Source: Candidatus Kaiserbacteria bacterium (lineage in GTDB: Bacteria > Patescibacteriota > Minisyncoccia > Phycocordibacterales > UBA918). Taken from it: 5,456 nucleotides of DNA. Position 1 is the first letter of the stretch. Each line of letters begins with the position of its first letter. The position numbers and the translations under genes are program-made. The stretch is from contig SKHJ01000010.1 of assembly GCA_007116965.1 (NCBI GenBank), positions 1 through 5,456 on the forward strand, read 5' to 3'. This document shows positions 1 through 5,442 of this stretch, one piece after another. The notes under the pieces are model-generated. The model saw only the letters and a program-made list of their open reading frames with translations, made no database searches and was not told where the DNA came from.

Positions 1-2
1 AA

Positions 3-110
3 TCACAACTAGACCAGACGGTGCACCGTATGAACCACACCCCGCGGAAGTCACTGGGCTGGAAAACACCGGCAGAAGTGTATGAAAGCTTGTGTTGCAA
101 CTCAGGTTAG
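3..110 (+). CDS. IS30-family transposase, C-terminal fragment
   Basis: This is the last 35 codons of a DDE transposase, open to the left edge and ending in TAG. The translated tail contains MNHTPRKSLGWKTPAEVYE. The pattern N-x-x-P-R-K-x-L-G-W-K-T-P-x-E-V is the hallmark C-terminal stretch of IS30-type (and related) transposases, just after the last catalytic glutamate region. The catalytic DDE residues would lie upstream and are not in the window, so activity cannot be judged. The protein ends in ESLCCNSG, a short tail encoded inside what looks like the right terminal repeat, as is usual in the family. The start is missing because the sequence begins mid-gene. Another integrase-core family using the same motif is possible, but IS30 fits best. 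Confidence 0.85.
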   Translation, partial: SQLDQTVHRMNHTPRKSLGWKTPAEVYESLCCNSG

Positions 111-119
111 AATTCAAGA
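91..119 (+). repeat. Probable right terminal inverted repeat of the IS30 element
   Basis: The segment starting TGTGTTGCAACTCAGG overlaps the transposase stop codon and continues as TTAGAATTCAAGA. Right ends of IS30-family elements typically carry a TGTTGCA-like stretch followed some 10 nt later by a GAATTCA-like end, so the layout fits. With no left end visible the repeat cannot be verified by pairing, and the boundaries are approximate. Confidence 0.4.
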
Positions 120-143
120 TATGCACTTTACAAAATAAATATA

Positions 144-149
144 TATAGT
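144..149 (+). promoter_or_regulatory. Possible -10 element for the pump operon
   Basis: TATAGT matches the sigma-70 -10 consensus at five of six positions and lies in an AT-rich stretch (133-150) about 78 nt before the fusion protein start. No good -35 box is seen at 16-18 nt upstream. TTGCAA at 95-100, inside the IS end, is -35-like but badly spaced for this hexamer; it stands 17 nt from the poor hexamer GATATG (118-123). The call is tentative. Confidence 0.22.
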
Positions 150-171
150 ACTTTTGTATCGCTTAACGGGC

Positions 172-211
172 ACTGAAATTTATTCAGTTTCTAGGCGTAT
201 TTCCCTGAAAC
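172..211 (+). promoter_or_regulatory. Two overlapping leader hairpins before the pump operon
   Basis: ACTGAA (172-177) pairs with TTCAGT (183-188) around the loop ATTTA. GTTTC-t-AGG (187-195) can pair with CCT-GAAAC (204-211), with one bulged T. The two share bases 187-188 and so compete slightly. They lie 16-55 nt upstream of the start codon, in the presumed untranslated leader. They may simply be chance pairing in a short AT-rich leader. No Shine-Dalgarno sequence is evident between 211 and 226. Confidence 0.2.
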
Positions 212-226
212 CGCTAAACAAATTAT

Positions 227-1762
227 ATGCAAACGATTAAAACCCATCGCAATACCATTATCTTGTCGCTATTCGTGCTAATTCTAGCTACTTTTGCCAG
301 TCGCTTTGTTTTAACAACTAAAAGTGACGAGCATCAATCACATGAGCCGACAGTCCGCTCAGTAACACTAGCCACTCCCTTTTCTCTGCAAACAGGTACT
401 CAATTTGATACCGTTGGCACGGTTGTGGCTGCCAGCGAAGGTTTAGTTACTAGCGAAGTTGGTGGCCGCATCAATCGGATCAACGTACGAGAAGGGCAAC
501 AAGTGGCAGTTGGTAGTGTTATTATAGAATTAAACAACACTCAGCAACGAGCTGCCGTAGCGCAAGCAGAAGCTGCCCTCAGGTCGGCACAAGCAGGTGG
601 TGAAGATGGTCTCATTAGCACGCGTGAAGCAGAAAACAATCTGGCTCGCGCTAAAGGTGATGTACGTAATGCTATAACTGTCACGTTTAGTAGTATTCAA
701 CGCACGCTTGTGCAAGATATCGATCCTTTGTTTTCAAGACCCAATCAAGGTATACCCGGCGTACGGATTGGTAGTGGTAATATTATTCAACAACTTAATG
801 ATGAACGTGTCTCCTATCGAACACTTATCCCTGATTGGCAAGCCAGCATACGTGATATAGAAAATGCTGACGCCAGTGAACTAGAAAATGTAATCAACGA
901 AGCGAAAACCATTGTCGCCCGTACCAAAAACTTTTTTGATTTAATCATTACTGCGTATCAAGCTGAGCGCACCCCAGACCAAGCTGCACGTAATGCGCAG
1001 CAAGAACAAATTGCTTTTTACACCCGACGTCGAGACGAAATGGTATCGCTGCAAACTAATCTCAATACCGCAAGAAATGGTTTACAAAGCGCTGAGGAAA
1101 TGCTGAACCGAACCGCCTTAGGTAGAGCCGATACGGAGCTATCACGGACAGCTGCGGAGATTTCCCGGGCGGAAGCTGCTCTGATCGCCGCTCGAGCAAG
1201 TTTAAATGATACGCTACTACGCGCTTCCCTTTCAGGCACCATAGTTTCATTACCGGTGACACTTGGCCAGTTTGTCTCACCAGGCACAACGGTGGCTGAG
1301 ATCGCCAATCAATCTGCGTTAGAAGTTGAGACATTTGTCTCTAGTCAAGAGCGAGCTCGTCTATCAGTTGGTGACACAACCGCTATTAACGATATGTACA
1401 CAGCACGCATTAGCGCCATTGCTCCAACCTTGGATACTACTACTGGTAAAATAAACATAACAATGACTGTCAGTGACACCAATCTGACCATTGGTGACAC
1501 GGTTCGAGTCAGTTTTACCGATGAAGCAACCTACACCGATGACACAACCTTACGAGTACCACTTACTGCCGTTGTGTTTCGTGGCAATGACGGTTTTGTG
1601 ATGATGGTAGATGAAGAAAAAAAGCTTAAAACAGTACCCGTTACTTTGGGCGCTACGAGAGGTCAGTTTATTGAAATCATTGATGGTATTGATAACAACA
1701 CTAAAATCGTCATTGACGTTCGCGGACTTCGAGTTGGTCAAATGGTGACGATTCGAGAGTAA
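227..1762 (+). CDS. HlyD/AcrA-type membrane fusion protein of an RND efflux pump, with large helical insertion
   Basis: This is the 511-residue periplasmic adaptor (membrane fusion protein) of a resistance-nodulation-division export pump; it should clamp onto the permease encoded next. Residues 10-29 form one hydrophobic N-terminal anchor with no lipobox cysteine. Half-lipoyl motifs lie at about 72-103 (GLVTSEVGGRINRINVREGQ) and 331-361 (LRASLSGTIVSLP, then VTLGQFVSPGTTVAEI). The intervening ~225 residues are the alpha-helical hairpin, rich in A, E, R and Q, and carry an extra ~110-residue helical section (about 145-255). A beta-barrel follows at about 364-430 and a membrane-proximal domain at 431-511. 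The family usual is about 350-420 residues, so the insert accounts for the excess. The ATG is followed at once by the basic start and membrane anchor, which supports it, although no clear Shine-Dalgarno precedes it. The stop lies 2 nt before the permease start. The protein contains no cysteine. The family is secure; the substrate is unknown. Confidence 0.93.
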   Translation: MQTIKTHRNTIILSLFVLILATFASRFVLTTKSDEHQSHEPTVRSVTLATPFSLQTGTQFDTVGTVVAASEGLVTSEVGGRINRINVREGQQVAVGSVIIELNNTQQRAAVAQAEAALRSAQAGGEDGLISTREAENNLARAKGDVRNAITVTFSSIQRTLVQDIDPLFSRPNQGIPGVRIGSGNIIQQLNDERVSYRTLIPDWQASIRDIENADASELENVINEAKTIVARTKNFFDLIITAYQAERTPDQAARNAQQEQIAFYTRRRDEMVSLQTNLNTARNGLQSAEEMLNRTALGRADTELSRTAAEISRAEAALIAARASLNDTLLRASLSGTIVSLPVTLGQFVSPGTTVAEIANQSALEVETFVSSQERARLSVGDTTAINDMYTARISAIAPTLDTTTGKINITMTVSDTNLTIGDTVRVSFTDEATYTDDTTLRVPLTAVVFRGNDGFVMMVDEEKKLKTVPVTLGATRGQFIEIIDGIDNNTKIVIDVRGLRVGQMVTIRE

Positions 1763-1764
1763 TT

Positions 1765-4700
1765 ATGTGGGATTTCTTCATTCGTAAAGATCGGTTCGCC
1801 TATTTAGTAATGGCAGCTTTAATCGGCTTCGGTCTATACTCGTTAGCCGCAATTCCTAAGGAGTCTGCGCCTGAGGTACAAATTCCGGTTGGCATCGTCA
1901 CTACAATCTTGCCCGGAGCGGCTGCGACAGACGTCGAAAATCTTATCACGAATGAGATTGAGCGTACTCTCGATGGTTCACTAAGTGACGTGCGGCGCAT
2001 TACCTCTACGTCACGGGAAAGCGTCTCAACCATTGTCGTTGAGTTTACTGCTTCAGCTGACCTTAACAGTTCACTCCGCTCACTTCGAGACGAGGTCGAT
2101 CGTGTAGCTCCAGAACTCCCTGCAAGTGCTGAACGGCCCGTCGTCACCGAGGTCGATTTTGTTGATCAACCGATTTTTAGCTTTGCCGTGGCGGGTGATC
2201 GTAGTGATGTAGAGTTTATAGCCATTGCTGAACGTATCGAAGACACGATTCGTAACATTACTGGTGTTTCCCGAGTAGAATTAAGTGGTGTGCGTGAGCG
2301 CGAGGTCCATATACTTGTTGATCAAACTGCACTCACACGAACCGGGCTCAGCCTTACTGATATCACCCAAGGACTACAAGCAGCAAATACCAGCGTCCCC
2401 ATTGGTGAAATTGTTACCGATGGTGTTGCTTTCAACGTCGTTTTTGCTGGTGACATCAAGGATAGCAATGAAATACCAAGTATTCCTATAGCTACTCGCA
2501 ACGGGCAACCAATCTATGTTCGCGATGTTGCTCGTGTGGTTGATGGCGTAAGTGTAGCGAGCACTTTTGCTCGTCTCAGCGTCGCGCCAGAACCAGCACA
2601 ACGCTCTATTGGATTTGATGTATTCAAACAACGTGATGCTAATATCATTGACCTCACCCGCACTATTTCAGCTGCTATGGAAGAGCTTACCGCCAGTAAC
2701 GGCGAGCTGGCTGATCTCACGTTTTATACCATTCAAGATCAAGGTCAATTGATTGGTGACGACTTACAACAATTAACCATCTCCGGTTTACAAACTGCCA
2801 CCTTAGTAATGGTATTACTCATAATCACCATTGGCTGGCGCGAGGGGCTGATTGCAGGCTTAGCCATTCCTTTATCATTTACCATTGGTTTTATAGGTCT
2901 CTTCCTCTCTGGAAACACCATTAACTTCATAAGTTTATTCGCCCTCATTCTTGGTATCGGTATCTTGGTTGACTCCAGTATTGTTATGGTCGAAGGAATC
3001 AACCGGCGGATGAAAGCTGATTTGAACGTCGATAAAGTAGAAGCAGCTATTGCCACCATCCGTGCCTTTGCCAAGCCAGTTATTGCTGGTACCCTGACCA
3101 CGGTCGCGATGTTCTCAGGACTATTCATTGTTTCTGGAGTAACTGGGCAGTTTATCGCCAGTATTCCGTTTACTCTCATCTTTATCTTGCTGGCTTCACT
3201 TTTGGTAGCGATTGGTTTTATTCCTCTCATCGCCGCCACGTTCCTACGTCGCCGTAGCAATACTCGTATCGAGCAAGCGCAAGTAGCGTATGCTCAAAGA
3301 CTCGAGAAGTGGTACACCAAACGACTCCAGGCAATACTAGCTAGTCGTAAAAAGAAAGTACTGTTTGTATCTTCATTACTCGTAGCATTTGTATCCTCAT
3401 TTCTCTTAATTCCACTCGGTCTCGTACAAGTGATCTTTTTTGGTAGCGGGGATGCCGATAACCTTTTTATTGAAGTAGCTCTTCCGGTCGGCAGCATCAA
3501 AGAAACTACTGATCGAAGACTGCGTGAAGTTGAAGAAATACTCTACCAAGTCCCTGAAATTGAGGCCTTTCGCACTACTATCGGTGCCAGTAGCGCTTTT
3601 CTTGGTGGTGGTACCAGTGGTGGCAACATAGCCAACATCACAGTTGCTCTGCAAGAGGATAGACTACGAGCAAGCACCGAGATTAGCGCTGAACTTGATG
3701 CGCAACTAAGTCTACTTGATGACTTAGATATTACGATTAGTCAACCAGATGCTGGACCACCAACTGGTGCACCGATTAGAGTTGATGTCATTGGCACTGA
3801 TCTGCAAGCAATGTCCGATACTGCTCGCGATATTGCAGAGGTTTTGCGAGGCATTGAGCATAGCACTAACGTCCGTGATGGTGCAGACGCTGGAAACAGT
3901 GAGTTTGTCTTCTCACTTGAGACTGACCGAGCAGCCGTAGTTGGCCTAGATGCTCGGACAATTTCTGGTGCCTTACGCACCGCGGTGGTTGGTACTGAGG
4001 CCACTACCCTACGCAGCTTAACAGACGAGATTCCGATAACTGTTCGACTTGATCTTAGTGGTGGCGCTGAGCCAGACATTGACCGGCTTAATCATACAGA
4101 TATAGATACCCTACAAAATCTAACGCTGACTACGCCGCAGGGGCAGATCGTATTGCTCGACTCGTTACTAACTGCCCAACTCCAAGAAGCCCGCAGTGTG
4201 ATTGAACACCGCGATCGTCAGCGAGTGATTGCCGTCACTGCTGACGTTACTCCTGCCGGTAATGTGCGTGCTATCAACCAAGAACTTCTTGAACGAATTG
4301 ATGATTTAGACATTCCTGATGGTATTACCACTCGTCTTGGTGGTGAGACCGAAGAATCCGATCAGGCCTTTGCTGAGATATTCCTAGCCTTAATTGTCGG
4401 CATTGTGCTGATGATTGGCGTGCTGGTGTTACAATTCAACTCTTTCCGCTACCCACTCTACGTCCTCTCAATCGTTCCCTTCTCGCTGATAGGTATCTTG
4501 TATGGCTTAGCTATAGTTGGCAGTCCGCTCTCGTTTCCTTCAATGATGGGCTTTATTGCACTGACCGGTATTGTGGTCAATAACTCAATTCTACTGATAG
4601 ATATGATCAACCAACAACGTCGCAGTGAGCCACATAGACCAGTGCGCGAAGTCGTGATCGAAGCTAGTGCAAGCCGGCTACGGCCAATCGTACTAACCAC

Positions 4701-4860
4701 CTTCACTACCGTGCTTGGTATTAGCCCCCTCTTGTTCAGCGATCCGATTTGGGTACCACTCGCTACTGCGATCATGTTTGGCCTTTCTTTCTCTGTAATT
4801 ATCACCCTGATCTTAATCCCGATTATATACGACAAATTCCCGGGCACAGTACGACGATAA
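1765..4860 (+). CDS. AcrB-type RND efflux permease (ACR_tran family)
   Basis: This 1031-residue inner-membrane transporter should function as a trimer using the proton gradient to export a substrate. The full family layout is present: TM1 at 10-30, a first periplasmic loop of about 31-337, TM2-6 between about 338 and 493, TM7 at about 531-553, a second loop to about 868, and TM8-12 from about 869 to 1022. Typical marks are IPKESAPEVQIP (30-41), PGAAATDVENLITNEIE (50-66), a glycine-rich switch-loop region at about 607-622 and RLRPIVLTT (971-979). In TM4 the usual Asp-Asp proton pair is Asp-Ser (D403, S404, in GILVDSSIVMVE). In TM10 the AcrB Lys940 position is Asn939 (GIVVNNSILLID). The ATG is 2 nt after the fusion protein stop, with a weak GAGAG 5-10 nt before it. 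There is no cysteine. HME metal-pump signatures are not evident, so it is HAE-like, but drug, lipid or other substrate cannot be told. No outer-membrane channel gene is in the window. Confidence 0.95.
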   Translation: MWDFFIRKDRFAYLVMAALIGFGLYSLAAIPKESAPEVQIPVGIVTTILPGAAATDVENLITNEIERTLDGSLSDVRRITSTSRESVSTIVVEFTASADLNSSLRSLRDEVDRVAPELPASAERPVVTEVDFVDQPIFSFAVAGDRSDVEFIAIAERIEDTIRNITGVSRVELSGVREREVHILVDQTALTRTGLSLTDITQGLQAANTSVPIGEIVTDGVAFNVVFAGDIKDSNEIPSIPIATRNGQPIYVRDVARVVDGVSVASTFARLSVAPEPAQRSIGFDVFKQRDANIIDLTRTISAAMEELTASNGELADLTFYTIQDQGQLIGDDLQQLTISGLQTATLVMVLLIITIGWREGLIAGLAIPLSFTIGFIGLFLSGNTINFISLFALILGIGILVDSSIVMVEGINRRMKADLNVDKVEAAIATIRAFAKPVIAGTLTTVAMFSGLFIVSGVTGQFIASIPFTLIFILLASLLVAIGFIPLIAATFLRRRSNTRIEQAQVAYAQRLEKWYTKRLQAILASRKKKVLFVSSLLVAFVSSFLLIPLGLVQVIFFGSGDADNLFIEVALPVGSIKETTDRRLREVEEILYQVPEIEAFRTTIGASSAFLGGGTSGGNIANITVALQEDRLRASTEISAELDAQLSLLDDLDITISQPDAGPPTGAPIRVDVIGTDLQAMSDTARDIAEVLRGIEHSTNVRDGADAGNSEFVFSLETDRAAVVGLDARTISGALRTAVVGTEATTLRSLTDEIPITVRLDLSGGAEPDIDRLNHTDIDTLQNLTLTTPQGQIVLLDSLLTAQLQEARSVIEHRDRQRVIAVTADVTPAGNVRAINQELLERIDDLDIPDGITTRLGGETEESDQAFAEIFLALIVGIVLMIGVLVLQFNSFRYPLYVLSIVPFSLIGILYGLAIVGSPLSFPSMMGFIALTGIVVNNSILLIDMINQQRRSEPHRPVREVVIEASASRLRPIVLTTFTTVLGISPLLFSDPIWVPLATAIMFGLSFSVIITLILIPIIYDKFPGTVRR

Positions 4861-4892
4861 GCGGCTCTGTGTATTTTCTAATACTGATTGTG

Positions 4893-4901
4893 TGCTATAA
4901 T
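4893..4901 (+). promoter_or_regulatory. Extended -10 promoter of the tRNA-Ala gene
   Basis: TGCTATAAT is a perfect extended -10 (TG-n-TATAAT). It should start transcription near 4907-4909, only about 5 nt before the tRNA. The -35 region at 16-18 nt spacing (around 4872-4879, ATTTTC/TTTTCT) is weak, which is normal when the extended -10 is perfect. It shows that the tRNA has its own promoter rather than depending on the pump operon ending 33 nt upstream. Confidence 0.75.
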
Positions 4902-4912
4902 CTGCCCACATT

Positions 4913-4983
4913 GGGCCCATGGTATAGTGGTAACACACATCCATGGCATGGATGAGTCCGGGGTTCGACTCCCCGTGGGTCCA
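4913..4983 (+). tRNA. tRNA-Ala (anticodon GGC)
   Basis: A 71-nt cloverleaf folds cleanly. The acceptor GGGCCCA pairs with TGGGTCC and A73 is the discriminator. The anticodon stem CATCC/GGATG closes the loop ATGGCAT, with anticodon GGC at 4945-4947 reading GCC/GCU. The T stem CGGGG/CCCCG closes TTCGACT, and the variable loop is 4 nt. Two alanine marks confirm identity: the G3-U70 wobble pair in the acceptor, the main recognition element of alanyl-tRNA synthetase, and A32-U38 in the anticodon loop, conserved in GGC-type tRNA-Ala. CCA is not encoded, since CTA follows A73, so it must be added after transcription. The D stem (GTAT/ACAC) has one A12.C23 mismatch, which is tolerable. Its 3' end is also the left arm of the inverted repeat described separately. 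Confidence 0.95.
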
Positions 4984-5049
4984 CTAAAATGCTCTGCTTT
5001 TTAGTGGACCCAAGAAATGTGCCTGCGCACATTTCGTCGGGGAGTCGAA
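4964..5049. repeat. Interrupted inverted repeat built from the tRNA 3' end
   Basis: The left arm is TTCGACTCCCCG (4964-4975) joined directly to TGGGTCCACTAAAA (4976-4989). The right arm holds the reverse complement in two blocks: TTTTAGTGGACCCA (4999-5012) and CGGGGAGTCGAA (5038-5049). All 26 positions match. A 25-nt segment (5013-5037) splits the right arm exactly where the tRNA T stem meets the acceptor strand. The 9-nt centre TGCTCTGCT can add a small GC/GC pairing. The left arm includes the whole 3' acceptor strand, the 3' T stem and most of the T loop. In RNA this stem and the tRNA fold are mutually exclusive. It may act in termination or processing, or may be the trace of a template-switch event. 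Confidence 0.9.
5014..5035. repeat. Perfect 9-bp hairpin inserted in the tRNA-derived repeat
   Basis: GAAATGTGC (5014-5022) and GCACATTTC (5027-5035) are perfect reverse complements around the 4-nt loop CTGC. The hairpin fills nearly all of the 25-nt segment that interrupts the right arm of the tRNA-derived repeat, so it would project as a side arm from the larger stem. Its centre TGCCTGC resembles the centre TGCTCTGC of the neighbouring repeat. Confidence 0.85.
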
Positions 5050-5056
5050 AGTCGGA

Positions 5057-5104
5057 GCCGGTACACAAGACGAACGAAAAGGAGTGGAGTGAGAGCTTGT
5101 CGGC
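5057..5104. repeat. Imperfect hairpin with tandem G.A motif
   Basis: GCCG (5057-5060) pairs with CGGC (5101-5104), and ACAAG (5065-5069) with CTTGT (5096-5100), leaving GTAC bulged on the left. Further in, CGAAC (5071-5075) faces GTGAG (5089-5093): C-G, then tandem G.A and A.G mismatches, then A-T and C-G. The loop is a purine-rich 13 nt. The outer CGG (5101-5103) can alternatively pair with CCG (5174-5176) in the next hairpin, so the two may compete. This is read from sequence only. Confidence 0.5.
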
Positions 5105-5176
5105 GAGTCGGGGTCGCGAGCCAAGAAAATAGTGAGCTTGCGAACATATTTTCTTAGGACTTGTGACCGACTCCCG
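5101..5176. terminator. Long hairpin, probable bidirectional terminator between tRNA-Ala and rhodanese gene
   Basis: AAGAAAATA (5123-5131) and TATTTTCTT (5147-5155) are perfect reverse complements. They enclose GTGAGC/GCGAAC with tandem G.A mismatches. Outward pairing continues with CC/GG (5121-5122, 5157-5158), GTCGCGAG/CTTGTGAC (5113-5120, 5160-5167, two G-U wobbles on the plus strand), GAGTCG/CGACTC (5105-5110, 5168-5173) and CGG/CCG (5101-5103, 5174-5176), about 28 pairs with small bulges. An A-rich left arm and T-rich right arm between convergent genes suit a terminator working on both strands. A further 7-bp pair, TGTTAGT (5177-5183) with ACTAACA (5203-5209), overlaps the rhodanese stop codon. 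No classic GC stem followed by a T-run is seen, hence moderate confidence in the function. Confidence 0.45.
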
Positions 5177-5203
5177 TGTTAGTATTTAGTAACCCACAAC
5201 CCA

Positions 5204-5442
5204 CTAACAAACCCCACCGCGGCAAACAGCCCCGAATTGCTCTTGCCACGCCACTACCCCACCCCGCAGTTCAATCACATCACTAAAACCTAAGCGCTCC
5301 ATAAGTTGTAATGTTTCGCCGGTGCGGTTACCGGTGCGGCAATAAATGGCGTACGGCTTATGTCTATCTAGAGTCAAAAGCTGATTGATGAAATCAGGAT
5401 TATAGAAATCAATATTTTTTGCACCAGCTAAATGTCCATTTT
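5204..5442 (-). CDS. Rhodanese-domain protein, C-terminal fragment
   Basis: On the minus strand, 78 codons run from the contig end to a TAG stop at 5204-5206. The fragment begins NGHLAGAKNIDFYNPDF, the conserved GH-x-x-GA-x-N region of rhodanese domains. It carries the active-site loop CRTGNRTG (cysteine codon at 5339-5341), matching C-R-x-G-x-R of single-domain sulfurtransferases, and then ELRGGVVAW, the typical closing Gly-Gly-x-x-x-Trp motif. Such proteins move sulfane sulfur through a cysteine persulfide; the acceptor is not evident here. The N-terminal part, including the usual DVR motif and the start codon, lies beyond the contig edge, so secretion or fusion to other domains cannot be judged. 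The tail ends CRGGVC, two extra cysteines after the domain. The gene converges on the tRNA gene. The frame stops being genuine at 5443, where adapter sequence starts. Confidence 0.9.

Larger units (their letters stand above)
1..120 (+). mobile_element. Right end of an IS30-family insertion sequence (partial)
   Basis: The window opens inside a transposase reading frame whose last residues match the C-terminal signature of IS30-type transposases. The AT-rich sequence right after it resembles the terminal repeat of that family. Only this end is present, so the left repeat, the target duplication and the completeness of the element cannot be judged. The exact outer boundary (about 115-120) is estimated from family habit: in IS30 elements the stop codon commonly lies within the terminal repeat. 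The contig probably breaks here because the element is repeated in the genome. Confidence 0.7.

Noticed and set aside
2745..3260. 171-codon open frame on the minus strand opposite the permease
   Set aside because: It lies wholly inside the permease gene, which has clear family motifs throughout. Its translation shows no recognisable domain, so it is a by-product of the codon pattern.
4749..4955. 68-codon plus-strand frame across the end of the permease and into the tRNA
   Set aside because: It overlaps the permease C-terminus, the tRNA promoter and half of the tRNA, and encodes nothing recognisable.
4964..5049. Phage or island attachment site at the tRNA 3' end
   Set aside because: Integration at a tRNA leaves direct repeats of the tRNA end. 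Here the second copy is inverted and only about 60 nt away, with no integrase gene in the window.
4999..5049. A second, intron-containing tRNA on the minus strand
   Set aside because: Only the 3' acceptor and T-arm blocks are mirrored. The matching 5' acceptor, D arm and anticodon arm are absent beyond 5050.
5123..5155. Kink-turn RNA motif
   Set aside because: Tandem G.A pairs are present, but the required 3-nt bulge next to them on one strand is not; only a single unpaired A lies nearby.
4976..5176. CRISPR array
   Set aside because: The repeats are inverted, of differing sequence and spacing, with no regular direct repeats or spacers.
5177..5209. Integron attC-like site (GTTAG ... CTAAC)
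   Set aside because: Only a 7-bp outer pairing is present. The inner L boxes and extrahelical bases of attC are missing and there is no integron integrase.
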